A stretch of DNA of 64,000 bases from contig NZ_CP114040.1 in NCBI RefSeq assembly GCF_026965555.1, forward strand, positions 5,580,001-5,644,000, in the 5' to 3' direction. Position 1 is the stretch's first letter. Every line of letters starts with the position of its first letter. Under the pieces are notes generated by a model that saw only the letters and a program-made list of their open reading frames with translations, was not told the DNA's origin and did no database searches. The translations under genes and the position numbers were made by a program. Below are positions 40,523 to 49,873 of the stretch, piece by piece. Source of the DNA: Nannocystis punicea (GTDB lineage Bacteria > Myxococcota_A > Polyangia > Nannocystales > Nannocystaceae).

Positions 40523-42322
40523 ATGACGACCCGGCGACAGCCCCGCGCCACCCGTGAACCCGCGCCGGTCGATCCTCTCATCGGGGCGACCATCGCCGGC
40601 AAGTACCACATCACCCGATTGCTCGCGCGCGGCGGCATCGGCCTCGTCTACCTCGCGCGGCAGGTGTCGCTCGAGGGCGGCGAGCGGGACGTCGTCGTCA
40701 AGGTGCTCGCGCCCAACTGGATCGACAACGCCGAGGCGATCGGCCGCTTCGAGCGCGAGGGCCAGCGGCTCGGCGAGCTGCAGCACGCCAACATCGTCGC
40801 GCTGCACGACTGCGGCCACGAGAACGGCGTCGCCTACCTGGTGATGGAGTACCTCGCGGGCGAGCTGCTCAGCGACTACCTCGCGCGCAAGGGTCGGCTG
40901 ACGGTCGAGGAGTTCGTGCCGATCGCCGCCCAGATCTTGAAGGGCATCGGCTACGCCCACTCGCGCGGGCTGATGCACCGCGACCTCAAGCCCAGCAACA
41001 TCATGCTGATGGTCCGCAAGGGCCGCGCCAACTACGTCAAGATCCTCGACTTCGGCATGGCCAAGCTGGTCGAGGGCGAGCGCGAGGTGACGGCCGAGCA
41101 GATCGTCGGCACCGCCAATTACATCGCGCCGGAGCAGATCCGCGGCGAGACGCTCGACGTGCGGGTCGACGTCTACGCGCTCGGGATCCTGTTCTATTTG
41201 ATGCTGTCGGGCCGCCTGCCGTTCGAGGGCGAGGGCAACGCGGCGCTGCTTTACAAGCACGTGCACGAGGCCCCGCAGCCGCTCACCGCGGTCCTGCCGG
41301 CCAACCACGGCGTGCCCGAGGATCTGATCGCGCTGGTCCACCGCTGCCTCGCCAAGCAGGTCGACGACCGCCCGGCCGACGCCAACGAGATGGTCGAGGC
41401 GATGATCGATTCGTGCCCGGCGTCGATGTTCCACCTGCCGGTCGCCGAGGGCGTGGCCGCGGTGTCGCATTCGACCGGCAGCATGGTCGCCACGCCGACG
41501 TCCGACCTGCTGCGCACCGCGCCGTATCGGACCCGCGGCTCCGGGCGCACGCGGCCGCTGCTGACGCCGACGATCCCGCCGTCGCAGGCGAGCGGCGGCT
41601 TCGCGGCCACCGTCGTCGCGCCGGTGCCCGACACGAGCACGCGCAGCTGGGGCCTGGTCGCCGGCGCGGCCGCGGCGGTGCTGCTCGGCGGCATCGCCAC
41701 GGCGGTGCTGTACGGCGGCGGCAGCTCGGCCCCGGTGGTCGGCACCGGCGTGACCGAAGAGAAGCGCATGGCGGCCCAGCTCGATCAGGTCGAGCGCGAG
41801 ATCCTCGGCGGCGAGTTCGACAAGGCCCGGCGCCACCTCGACGGCATGGCCCGCGATCTCGAGCCGTACCCGGTGCTGAAGCGCCGCGCGGAGGCGAGCC
41901 TGACCCGGATCGCGGTCGCCAGCACGCTCGCGCTCGCCCAGCGGCTCGAGAAGGAAGGCAACCTGCCGGCGGCGCTCAGCGCCTATCGCGACATCCTCGC
42001 CATCGAGGCCAGCCACGCCGAGGCCAAGGCCTCGATCGCGCGCCTCACCGCGGCCACCGAACCGACCCCGCCGCCGCAGTCCGAGCCGGAGCCGGGCGGG
42101 CAGGCCAGGCCCGGCACAGGCAAGGCTCGCCCGGGCGCGGCGAAGGCCGGCAGCGGTCGCCCCGAGCCCGCGAGCGCGCCGACCCAGGCGCCGACGCCTG
42201 CGCCCGAGCCCGAGCCCGCGGGGGCGAAACAGCCCGCGCCGGAGCAGGCCAAGGACCCGTTCTTGCCGGTCGCGAAGAAGGACGACGGCGGTATCTTCCT
42301 ACCTGTCGGAGGCAGCAAGTGA
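40523..42322 (+). CDS. membrane-anchored Ser/Thr protein kinase (first sister)
   Basis: A 599-residue eukaryotic-type kinase. The catalytic domain (about 25-290) has P-loop LARGGIGLVYLA, Lys60 (VVVK), HRDLKPSN with catalytic Asp154, DFG at 176-178 and APE at 202-204; all key residues are present. One membrane segment (about 375-395) separates it from a C-terminal, TPR-like extracytoplasmic region (about 405-500) and a Pro/Ala/Glu tail ending IFLPVGGSK. Its closest relative here is the kinase at 45075, with the same layout and tail. It overlaps the TPR gene by one base (TGATG), suggesting joint expression. Targets are unknown. Confidence 0.95.
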   Translation: MTTRRQPRATREPAPVDPLIGATIAGKYHITRLLARGGIGLVYLARQVSLEGGERDVVVKVLAPNWIDNAEAIGRFEREGQRLGELQHANIVALHDCGHENGVAYLVMEYLAGELLSDYLARKGRLTVEEFVPIAAQILKGIGYAHSRGLMHRDLKPSNIMLMVRKGRANYVKILDFGMAKLVEGEREVTAEQIVGTANYIAPEQIRGETLDVRVDVYALGILFYLMLSGRLPFEGEGNAALLYKHVHEAPQPLTAVLPANHGVPEDLIALVHRCLAKQVDDRPADANEMVEAMIDSCPASMFHLPVAEGVAAVSHSTGSMVATPTSDLLRTAPYRTRGSGRTRPLLTPTIPPSQASGGFAATVVAPVPDTSTRSWGLVAGAAAAVLLGGIATAVLYGGGSSAPVVGTGVTEEKRMAAQLDQVEREILGGEFDKARRHLDGMARDLEPYPVLKRRAEASLTRIAVASTLALAQRLEKEGNLPAALSAYRDILAIEASHAEAKASIARLTAATEPTPPPQSEPEPGGQARPGTGKARPGAAKAGSGRPEPASAPTQAPTPAPEPEPAGAKQPAPEQAKDPFLPVAKKDDGGIFLPVGGSK

Positions 42323-43164
42323 TGCGAGGTCGCGCGCGAGGTTCTCAACGTGGGGTCGCCGCGGCGCTGGCGGCGTCGCTGGCCCTCGGGGTCGTCCCTG
42401 GAACGCAGGGACAGGTCCTCGCGGCCATGTCCTCTGCGACAGGGTTGAACGAGCAGATGGCGACGCAGCCGTCGGCGGCCGACCTGAGCGCGCAGGCGAT
42501 CGAGCGCTTCCAGGCCAAGGACTACGACGGGGCGGTGCGCCTGTTCGAGGAGGCGTACGCGATCGACAAGGTCCCGAACTACCTGTTCAACATCGGCCGC
42601 GTGTACGAGGAGAAGGGCGATATCCGGGCCGCGGTCGATTACTACCAGCGGTTCGTCAAGGAGCCGGGGGTCGAGATCGAGGCGCGCGACCTGGCGCTGC
42701 AGCGGCTGCGGGTGTTGAAGGGCATCCTGCAGGAGACCGACCCGTCCGAGGCGAAGTCGGCCCCGAGCGAGCCGACGCCGGCTCCGGTGGCCGAGGGGCC
42801 GAAGCCCGAGCCGACACCGGTAAAGCCCGCGGCGCCCGACCCGAAGTGGCGGACGATGAAGCTCGCCGGCGCCGGTCTGCTCGGGGTCGGCGGCGGGGCC
42901 CTCGTCGTCGGCGGGATCCTCGGCGGCCTGGCCCTGTCCAAGCAGAGCCAGCTTGACGCCACCCACGACTTCGCAGCCCGCCAGGACCTCAAGCAGGGCG
43001 GCGAGCGCCTGGCAGTCGCCACCGACGTGCTCATCATCGGCGGCGGCGCGCTCGCCCTCACCGGCGTGATCCTGCTGGCCGTCGGCGTCAGCAAGGGCAA
43101 GTCCAGCGCCGTGGCCGCGCGCCGCGTCCTGCCCACCGGCACCGGCCTCGTGGCCCGCTTCTGA
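42322..43164 (+). CDS. exported TPR protein with C-terminal membrane segments
   Basis: A 280-residue protein with a signal peptide (about 1-35), a TPR pair (about 52-130: AIERFQAKDYDGAVRLFEEAYAI, NYLFNIGRVYEEKGDIRAAVDYYQRFV), a Pro/Glu/Ala linker, and two hydrophobic helices near the end (about 188-210 and 240-265). The start codon overlaps the stop of the kinase gene; GGAGG precedes it. This kinase-plus-TPR arrangement is common in myxobacteria, where the TPR protein is probably a partner on the other side of the membrane. Phased 14-bp units lie in the codons just after the signal. Confidence 0.82.
   Translation: MRGRARGSQRGVAAALAASLALGVVPGTQGQVLAAMSSATGLNEQMATQPSAADLSAQAIERFQAKDYDGAVRLFEEAYAIDKVPNYLFNIGRVYEEKGDIRAAVDYYQRFVKEPGVEIEARDLALQRLRVLKGILQETDPSEAKSAPSEPTPAPVAEGPKPEPTPVKPAAPDPKWRTMKLAGAGLLGVGGGALVVGGILGGLALSKQSQLDATHDFAARQDLKQGGERLAVATDVLIIGGGALALTGVILLAVGVSKGKSSAVAARRVLPTGTGLVARF
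42412..42443. repeat. 14-bp phased units (intragenic)
   Basis: CAGG at 42412, CATG at 42426 and CAGG at 42440, 14 bp apart, preceded by GTCCCTGG...CAGGGAC. They encode the end of the signal region and the following QVLAAMSSATG. Confidence 0.7.
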
Positions 43165-43203
43165 TCGATCCGCTGTCCGCTTCGCCTACGCAGGAGGTCG
43201 CCC

Positions 43204-45024
43204 GTGTTCACCGCGCCTGTTTCGCTTCGCTCGTTGCCGCTGGGGCTCGCCGGGCTCGCGTGCGGCCTGGCCTTTGGGGCATGTACTGCGATCACCAACT
43301 TCGCCGACTGCAAGGTCGACGAGGACTGCGCCGGCGCGGGCAACGGCTACGTGTGCGGCCCGGGCAACAAGTGCGTCCCGGGCGACGACGAGACCACCAG
43401 CGGCGATCCGGGCACGAGCCCGACGACGTCGCTGCCGACGACGTCGACCACGGAGCCGCCGGTCACGACCACGCTCGAGACCGAGACCGACGCGGTGACG
43501 AGCACGACCACCAGCACGACCGAGACGACCGCGTCGACCGACCCCGACACCGAGACGACGACCACCACCGGCGGGCCGCTGACCTGCACGGCCCACAGCG
43601 AGTGCGTGGCGGCGCTCGGCGACGATCACGTGTGCGGCAAGGCGGGCGAGTGCGTGTCGGCGCTGACGGCCGAGTGTCAGACGTTCCACTGGCCGAGCGA
43701 CAAGCCGGCCGACAAGGTCGTGTTCGTCGGCTCGATCATGGCGACCTCGCCGCCGTTCGACGCGCTGGTGCTGCCGCTGCAGAACGCGGTCCAGCTGGCG
43801 GTCGAGGACTTCAACGCCAACTCCGACCTGCCCGGCGGGGTCAAGATCGCGTGGATCGGCTGCGACGACCAGGGCTCGGCCGACAAGGCGACGGCGTCGC
43901 TCACCCACCTCAGCGACACCATCGGCGTGCCGGTGGTGGTGGGGCCGATCTTCAGCGAGCTGGTGCTGCTGCTGGCCGATCAGGCCAAGGCCAGCGGGAC
44001 GCTGCTGATCTCGCCGACGGCCTCGGCCAAGGAGATCACGGATCTCGAGGACGACGGCCTGGTGTGGCGCACCATCCCGAGCGACGTGTACCAGGCCAAC
44101 GCGTTCGCCGACCGCATCCCGCAGCTCACGCCGGCGCCGCAGAAGGTCGCGCTGTTGAACAAGGCCGACGCCTACGGCAAGTCGCTGCACATGGACGCGT
44201 TCACGCGGCTGATGGACAAGGAGCCGCAGCTCGAGATCACGAACCACGAGTATCCGAACCCGGTCGGCCTGACCCAGGCCGAGCTGCTGCAGATGTACGG
44301 CACGGTGATCGCCAACGCCTGGGGCGCCCCCGGCGACCACCCGGACACGATCGGCATCATCGGCACGACCGAGGCCATCGACATCATCCTCGGCTTCATG
44401 AACGCGTGGTCGGCCGAGAACCCCGACCCGCCGCTGCCGCGCTTCGTCGTCTCGCACGGGGTCGTGGCGGCCTTGCCCGACCTCATCGCCAAGGCCCCGG
44501 CGCCGCTCAAGCCGGTGCTCATGCAGATCACCGAGGGCGTCGCGCCGATCATCTTCGATGAGGCCAACTTCAACAACTTCAACATCCGCTACAAGATCCG
44601 GTTCAACGACCAGGCCCCGATCACGGCCGCCTCGCTCAGCTACGACGCGGCGATGGTGCTGATGCTGGCGATGGCCGGCGTGCCCGAGGGCGAACCGATC
44701 GACGGCAAGAACGTCGCCGCCGCGATCGCCAAGCTGGTCGACAAAGCGGGCACCGCGGTCAGCTTCGGCGAGGTGATGGGCCTGTCGCTCACGTTCATCA
44801 AGAAGGCCCGCAACATCCTCGTCACGGGGGGGACCGTGGACCTCAAGGGCGTCAGCGGTGCGCTCGACTTCGATCTGGCGACCGGCGAGGTCCGCGTGAA
44901 CCTGCTCGGCTGGGGCATCGACGCGGACATGGGCATGCCCGACGTAGGGGTGCTGGACCCCAAGCGGATGTACGTTCTGGCCCCCGTGCCCAGCACCGAG
45001 GGCATGTGGGTGGATCTCCCGTAG
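43204..45024 (+). CDS. periplasmic solute-binding (Peripla_BP_6-like) lipoprotein with Cys modules
   Basis: A 606-residue lipoprotein; AGGAGG precedes GTG 43204. The lipobox is AFGACT. The N-terminal part carries a Cys module (CKVDEDCAGAGNGYVCGPGNKC), a Thr-rich linker and a second Cys module (CTAHSEC...HVCGKAGEC). The remaining 430 residues resemble branched-chain amino acid / ABC-type substrate-binding proteins: VVFVGSIMATSPPF, AVQLAVEDFN, IGCDDQGSADKA, VVVGPIFSELVLLL and KVALLNKADAYGKSL. No transporter genes adjoin, so it may be a sensor input or receptor rather than a transporter part (inference). It sits between two Ser/Thr kinases. Confidence 0.86.
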   Translation: MFTAPVSLRSLPLGLAGLACGLAFGACTAITNFADCKVDEDCAGAGNGYVCGPGNKCVPGDDETTSGDPGTSPTTSLPTTSTTEPPVTTTLETETDAVTSTTTSTTETTASTDPDTETTTTTGGPLTCTAHSECVAALGDDHVCGKAGECVSALTAECQTFHWPSDKPADKVVFVGSIMATSPPFDALVLPLQNAVQLAVEDFNANSDLPGGVKIAWIGCDDQGSADKATASLTHLSDTIGVPVVVGPIFSELVLLLADQAKASGTLLISPTASAKEITDLEDDGLVWRTIPSDVYQANAFADRIPQLTPAPQKVALLNKADAYGKSLHMDAFTRLMDKEPQLEITNHEYPNPVGLTQAELLQMYGTVIANAWGAPGDHPDTIGIIGTTEAIDIILGFMNAWSAENPDPPLPRFVVSHGVVAALPDLIAKAPAPLKPVLMQITEGVAPIIFDEANFNNFNIRYKIRFNDQAPITAASLSYDAAMVLMLAMAGVPEGEPIDGKNVAAAIAKLVDKAGTAVSFGEVMGLSLTFIKKARNILVTGGTVDLKGVSGALDFDLATGEVRVNLLGWGIDADMGMPDVGVLDPKRMYVLAPVPSTEGMWVDLP

Positions 45025-45051
45025 CGGTCACCCTCGCTCTTGCCGTCGGGG

Positions 45052-45057
45052 TATAGT
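45052..45057 (+). promoter_or_regulatory. -10 hexamer of the second kinase gene
   Basis: TATAGT matches the hexamer of the sister kinase gene at 40464. No good -35 is seen at 16-18 bp. The leader would be about 10 nt before GTG 45075. Confidence 0.3.
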
Positions 45058-45074
45058 CGGAAGCTGAGGCTTCC

Positions 45075-46799
45075 GTGGTCGACCCCATTGGTTCGCGCAG
45101 GACGCTGGATCCGGGCCCTGGCGCCCGTATCGGCGGCAAGTATGAGATCGATCGCCTGATCGCTCGCGGCGGCGTCGGCGTGCTCTACCTGGCCCACGAT
45201 CGCGAGAAGCAACGCGAGGTCGTGATCAAGTTCCTCGCCGGACATCTGACCGGTGAATCGGAGGCGAGCGCCCGCTTCGATCGCGAGGTCGAACGACTCA
45301 GCGCGATCCAGCATCCGAACATCGTCGAGGTCCTGGGGCACGGCCAGGAGAACGGCGCGCCGTATCTGGTCATGGAGTACCTGCACGGCGAGTCGTTGCT
45401 GACCTTCCTGAATCGCAAGGGCTACCTGTCGCTGGCGGAGTTCGTGCCGATCGCGGCGCAGATCCTGAAAGCCCTCGGCTACGCGCACGGCCGCGGCCTG
45501 ATGCACCGCGACATCAAGCCGGCGAACATCATGCTCGTCACTCGCAAGGGCCGGGCCAACTTCGTCAAGCTGCTCGACTTCGGCATGGCCAAGCTGGTCG
45601 AGGGCGAACGCGACATCACCTCGGAGCAGGTGCTCGGCACGGCCAACTACATGGCGCCGGAGCAGGTCCGCGGGGAGGCGCTCGACGAGCGCGTCGACGT
45701 GTACGCGTGCGGCCTGCTGTTCTATCGCATGCTGTCCGGCGCGCCGCCGTTCGTGGCCGACAACAACTCGGCGCTGCTGTACAAGCAGGTGCACGAGGTG
45801 CCGCCGCCGCTGGCGGTCAAGCTGCCGCCCGGCAGCGAGGTGCCGCCCGAGCTGGCGCAGCTCATCGATCGCTGCATCGCCAAGGATCCCGAGGCGCGGC
45901 CGCTCGACGCCAACGCGCTGACCCAGGCGCTGGTCGACTGCGTGCCCTCGCACCTGTTCCGCCTGCCGCTGGCGGAGGGCGGCGACCCGAGCGCGACTGC
46001 GTCGACGCTGGCGATGGTGCCCGAGCTGGCGCCCTCGACCAGCCTGGTCGGGCGCGAGCTGCCGTCGGGGTCGATGAAGCCGATGTCTCGCAAGCGGCGG
46101 CAATCGGCGGTGGTGAGCCGCAGCGTCAGCGCGGTCGACCTGGCGCAGGCCGACGCCGAGGCCGAGGGTCCGTCGATCACGGCGGCGATGCCGACCGAGC
46201 CACGCCGCTCGATGACAGGGGTCATCGCCATCGGTGCGGCGGCGCTGGCGGCCGTGGTGGTGGCGGTGGTGATGTTCGCCGGGGGAGGGGAGCGCGCGCC
46301 GAAAGGGGTCGACAAGGTCGACGCCGCGCGAGTGGCCGCGCGCCTCGATCAGGTCGACGCGTGGATCCTCGACGGCGACTTCGGCAAGGCCCGCGAGGAG
46401 CTCGAGGCGGTGCGCTACCAGCTGCACGTGCTGCCCAACGGCGAGAGCCGGGCGTCGGCGCAGGAGCGCAAGATCGCGGTGCTCATCGCCGTCCAGGTGG
46501 CGCGCCAGTTCGAGCAGGCGAACGACAAGGGGGCGGCCGAGAAGGCGTACCGCGACGTGCTGGCGCTCGACGGCGGCAACGCCGAGGCCCGCGCGGGGCT
46601 GGCCCGCCTGCAGTCGGCGGCCAGGGTCGTCGAGGTGGACGTGCCCGACGAGCCGCGGCCGAAGCCGAAGCCGCGCCCGAAAGCCGGCGACGGCAAGCCG
46701 CCGGCGACGAAGGCGACGGACTCGAAGTCCGACGAGACGTTCAAGCTGCCGCCCAAGAAGAGCGACAGCTCGATCTTCCTGCCGACCGGCAAGAAGTGA
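45075..46799 (+). CDS. membrane-anchored Ser/Thr protein kinase (second sister)
   Basis: A 574-residue kinase, paralogue of the one at 40523. P-loop IARGGVGVLYLA, Lys52, HRDIKPAN (Asp146), DFG at 168-170 and an APE motif are all present. It has a membrane segment at about 383-405, a TPR-like extracytoplasmic region (about 420-515) and a Pro/Lys tail that ends IFLPTGKK, matching the other kinase's IFLPVGGSK. Both share FVPIAAQIL, KGRAN(Y/F)VK and LVEGER stretches. GTG 45075 is the start. The pair brackets the TPR and solute-binding genes, suggesting one signalling locus. Confidence 0.95.
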   Translation: MVDPIGSRRTLDPGPGARIGGKYEIDRLIARGGVGVLYLAHDREKQREVVIKFLAGHLTGESEASARFDREVERLSAIQHPNIVEVLGHGQENGAPYLVMEYLHGESLLTFLNRKGYLSLAEFVPIAAQILKALGYAHGRGLMHRDIKPANIMLVTRKGRANFVKLLDFGMAKLVEGERDITSEQVLGTANYMAPEQVRGEALDERVDVYACGLLFYRMLSGAPPFVADNNSALLYKQVHEVPPPLAVKLPPGSEVPPELAQLIDRCIAKDPEARPLDANALTQALVDCVPSHLFRLPLAEGGDPSATASTLAMVPELAPSTSLVGRELPSGSMKPMSRKRRQSAVVSRSVSAVDLAQADAEAEGPSITAAMPTEPRRSMTGVIAIGAAALAAVVVAVVMFAGGGERAPKGVDKVDAARVAARLDQVDAWILDGDFGKAREELEAVRYQLHVLPNGESRASAQERKIAVLIAVQVARQFEQANDKGAAEKAYRDVLALDGGNAEARAGLARLQSAARVVEVDVPDEPRPKPKPRPKAGDGKPPATKATDSKSDETFKLPPKKSDSSIFLPTGKK

Positions 46800-46811
46800 C
46801 AGCGGGCCTGC

Positions 46812-47567
46812 TCAACCGTGCAGGCTGAGCACGTAGACGTCGTAGAGCGCGTGCGTCCAGGCGGCCACGCCGAAGCCGCGCAGCTGATAGACGAGGGCGA
46901 AGAAGACGCCGGCGAGGGTGCGGTAGACGAACGCGGCGTAGGTGAAGGGCTCGCCGGCCGGGCCGACGTGGTGGGCGAGGCTGAAGATCAGCGACGACAG
47001 CACCAGCGCGCCGAGCCAGGCGCGCCGCCGACCGGTGAGGCCCGACAGCAGAAAGCCGATGCCGCCCATGCCGAGGACGCGGAAGATGAGCTCCTCGTGG
47101 AGGCCCGCACCGGCCGAGATGACGGCGATGTCGGCGACGCTGGTGCGGGCCTGAATCGCCAGACCGGGCACGAGCTCGGCGAAGCGGTGGATGACGAGCA
47201 GGATCAAGGTGCCCATGGTCGAGGCGTAAAAGCCCGACTCGACCAGCATCGGCACGAATCGCTGGGGGCTGAAGCGGCCGTAGCTGCGCAGGATGACCAG
47301 GACGGCGGCGTAGCCGACGAGGCCGGCCCCGAGCGCGGCCATGTAGTTGCCGAGATCGCGGGCGCACAGCTCGATCAGCGACTTGGTGATGAAGTCGACG
47401 CCGTTGAGGCCGAGGCCGCCGGAGCCGAGGATCCCGAGCTGGTAGACGAGCAGCAGCGGGAACACCAAAACCGCGCTGGTGAACGGATCGATCCGCGCCG
47501 AGAAATGATCCCAGAAGGCGCCGCGCGCGCGGGGCGGGGGCGGCCGAGGCGGCTGTGCACGGGCCAT
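46812..47567 (-). CDS. CPBP-family intramembrane metalloprotease
   Basis: A 251-residue membrane protein with about seven hydrophobic segments. It carries the CPBP (Abi/CAAX-protease) motifs: EELIFR (near residue 160, double Glu plus Arg), FSLAHHVG (near residue 196, His) and HALYD (near residue 240, His). The N-terminal 20 residues are Pro/Arg-rich. The family includes prenyl-protein CAAX proteases and bacteriocin-related proteins; the substrate here is unknown. It is convergent with the kinase gene, ending 13 bp from it. Confidence 0.88.
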   Translation of the reverse strand: MARAQPPRPPPPRARGAFWDHFSARIDPFTSAVLVFPLLLVYQLGILGSGGLGLNGVDFITKSLIELCARDLGNYMAALGAGLVGYAAVLVILRSYGRFSPQRFVPMLVESGFYASTMGTLILLVIHRFAELVPGLAIQARTSVADIAVISAGAGLHEELIFRVLGMGGIGFLLSGLTGRRRAWLGALVLSSLIFSLAHHVGPAGEPFTYAAFVYRTLAGVFFALVYQLRGFGVAAWTHALYDVYVLSLHG

Positions 47568-48264
47568 GCGCCGCCAAGCCTGCGCGAGCGAGCGTCAGCC
47601 GCCAAGCAATCGGCCAAAACGACCCTGTCGGAGGGAGAGGCCGGAGGCCGACGCCGCCCGCGCCGGGAGGCTTTGGCGCGGCGAGGGGACACGAGGATTT
47701 TTCGCCCCGCGGGGCGTGAGATGCGCCGGGGCTGTCGAGCGCCGGCGCGCCCACGTCCAGGGCATGCGGCTCCGAGGGGATCCGCCAGCGCCCGGCATTC
47801 CCACCAATGCCGCGGGAAATGGCCGGATTCGGAGACCCGCATCGAGGAATCACGGGGGACGACCGGGGAGAGTCCGGCCAGCGAGGCACTACCCGCCCGC
47901 GCCGCTTGTCGAGTCCCGCGATGGGCTTGGCAGGGAACTCGTCGGCCTTGCACCGAGGGCGCGGCCTCGGGCCCGCCTGGGAGCCGTATCGAGTCGGGAC
48001 GAGCGGGGAGGGCGGGCTCGCTGCAGGACTCGCTCGGTCACGGCCGCCGGGTCTCGAGGGCGTCGAGGACGCTGTCGGGGCGGGCGAAGTAGGCGTGCTC
48101 GAGCAGGGGCTCGGCCGACGAGCGGGCGTTGCCGGCATTCGGTTCGACCGAGGATGACGCGCCTGGCCGTACCGGTCGATTGAAGTCGTCGCCATCGGCC
48201 GGTGCGACGACCAAATGCAACGAGCCCCGGCAGGACGGCCAGGGCTCGATGCGGGGCGCCGGGG
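47568..48264. other. 697-bp intergenic region with a possible orphan gene end
   Basis: No complete gene. On the minus strand at 48038-48150 one frame reads SSAEPLLEHAYFARPDSVLDALETRRP (partial: LLEHAYFARPDSVLDALE) to a TGA at 48038. It looks like a true protein C-terminus, yet has no upstream body. It may be another displaced 3' gene fragment. The rest shows no repeat or motif. Confidence 0.35.
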
Positions 48265-49638
48265 CTACTTGCGCTTGCCGGGCTTCTTGACGGGTTTCTT
48301 CGCCGCCGGCTTCTTGGCGGCCGGCTTCTTCGCTGCCGGCTTCTTCGCTGCCGGCTTCTTGGCGGGCTTCTTGGGCGCGGCCTTCTTGGCGATGGGCTTC
48401 TTCGCCGCCGGCTTCTTGGGCGCGGCCTTCTTGGCGACGGGCTTCTTCGCCGCCGGCTTCTTGGCGGCGGGCTTCTTCGTCGCGGCCTTCTTGACGAGCG
48501 GTTTCTTGGCAGCCGGTTTCTTGGCGGCCGGCTTCTTGGCGGCCGGCTTCTTGGGCGCGACCTTCTGCTTCTTGGCCTTCTCGTCCTTGGCCTTCTTCGA
48601 CTTCTCGGCGTCCTTCACCTTCTTGGCCTTCTCTTTGGCCTTTTCGGCGTCCTTGGCCTTCTTCGCCTTCTCGGCCTCCTTCGCCTTGCGGCCGGCCTCC
48701 TTCTCGGCGAGCTTCTTGGCCTTCTCGGTCTCCTGGGCCTTCTTGCGCTCCTCGGCCTCGCGCTTGGCGGTCTCCTTGGCCGTGATGGCGTCTTGCTTCT
48801 TCTGCTCGGCGTCGAGGCGCTTCTGCTCGGCGGCCCGGACCCGCTCCTCTTCCTTGCGGCGCTTCTCGTCTTCCTTGGCCTGCTTGGCGGCGTTGCGGGC
48901 CTGCTCTTTTTCGAGCTTCACGCGCTCGCGGTCCTCTTCCTTGCGGCGCTTCTCGTCTTCCTTCTCCTTGCGCTTGCGGTCGCGCTCGGACTCGCGGCGG
49001 AGGCGTTCTTCCTCGCGGCGCTGGGCCTCCAGGACCTTGCGTTGCTCGGCTGCGGCTCGCTTCTCGGCGTCTTCTTCGGCCTGGCGGCGCTCGCGCTGGG
49101 CGGCGATCTCCTCGGGCGAGGGGCCCATCTCGAGCCCGAGCAACTGGCGGACTTCTTCTCCGGAGACTCGCTCGCCGCGGCGCTCGTCGGCGGTCTCGCC
49201 GCGGCCGTGGACGAGGAGGCGCGCGAGATCGCTGCGGAACATCATCTCCGCCTTGTTATCGCCCATCAGCTCGCTGACGTAGCCGACGCCGAAGGTGGGA
49301 TGGACGACGATCTGGTGGAGCTGGAGCAGCGCCTTGGGGCTGTACCGAACGGCGTTATTCACGTCGTACGTGTGGACCCCGTCGAGCCAGGACAATTTCT
49401 TCATACTCTTGCGCCGGGACACGCTCAGCGGCTCCGGGCTCTCGTCGTCCCGGCCCCGCGGAGGCTTGAAGGAGTGAATATCACCGCAGACGCCGCACTG
49501 GACGCGGCGGATCTCGTCGCCGTAGCTCTCGAGGATGACGTGCGTGGTATCGGCGCGACACTTGGGGCAGTAAGCCTCAGTTTCGCCGCCGTTCGAGCTC
49601 TGGTTGCCACCGAAATGGCTCTCGAAGATCTGGTCCAT
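48265..49638 (-). CDS. zinc-ribbon protein with histone H1-like Lys/Ala/Pro tail
   Basis: A 457-residue protein. GGAG precedes ATG 49638. Residues 24-51 form a four-Cys zinc ribbon (C24, C27, C48, C51). Residues 105-140 (VVHPTFGVGYVSEL...RLLVH) resemble the short beta-rich HPxFGxGxV unit found with RNA-polymerase-binding CarD/CdnL-like proteins. Residues 165-330 are a highly charged coiled coil (Glu/Arg/Lys/Ala). The last 125 residues are nearly pure Lys/Ala/Pro with at least 20 (A)AKKP repeats, as in eukaryotic H1 and bacterial H1-like tails. Strong nucleic acid binding and a nucleoid or transcription role are likely (inference). Confidence 0.85.
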   Translation of the reverse strand: MDQIFESHFGGNQSSNGGETEAYCPKCRADTTHVILESYGDEIRRVQCGVCGDIHSFKPPRGRDDESPEPLSVSRRKSMKKLSWLDGVHTYDVNNAVRYSPKALLQLHQIVVHPTFGVGYVSELMGDNKAEMMFRSDLARLLVHGRGETADERRGERVSGEEVRQLLGLEMGPSPEEIAAQRERRQAEEDAEKRAAAEQRKVLEAQRREEERLRRESERDRKRKEKEDEKRRKEEDRERVKLEKEQARNAAKQAKEDEKRRKEEERVRAAEQKRLDAEQKKQDAITAKETAKREAEERKKAQETEKAKKLAEKEAGRKAKEAEKAKKAKDAEKAKEKAKKVKDAEKSKKAKDEKAKKQKVAPKKPAAKKPAAKKPAAKKPLVKKAATKKPAAKKPAAKKPVAKKAAPKKPAAKKPIAKKAAPKKPAKKPAAKKPAAKKPAAKKPAAKKPVKKPGKRK

Positions 49639-49873
49639 GGCTTATCTCCGGACCGAAGCCGCTGGGCCAGTGACGTAGCATGCCCGGATTTGGAAGTACA
49701 AGCCCAAATTGGAGGATTTTGCCGGGGATGGCCCCGCCGGACCGGGCAGCCACGGTCGATGGTGGCAAGGCCGGTCGCTCGGAAGATTCGCTGGACGAGC
49801 CGCGAGTGCCATGAATTCTCGGGTTTGGACCGGGAGTCCCTTGGGCCCGTGCCCATGGGACAGGTCGTCCGGG

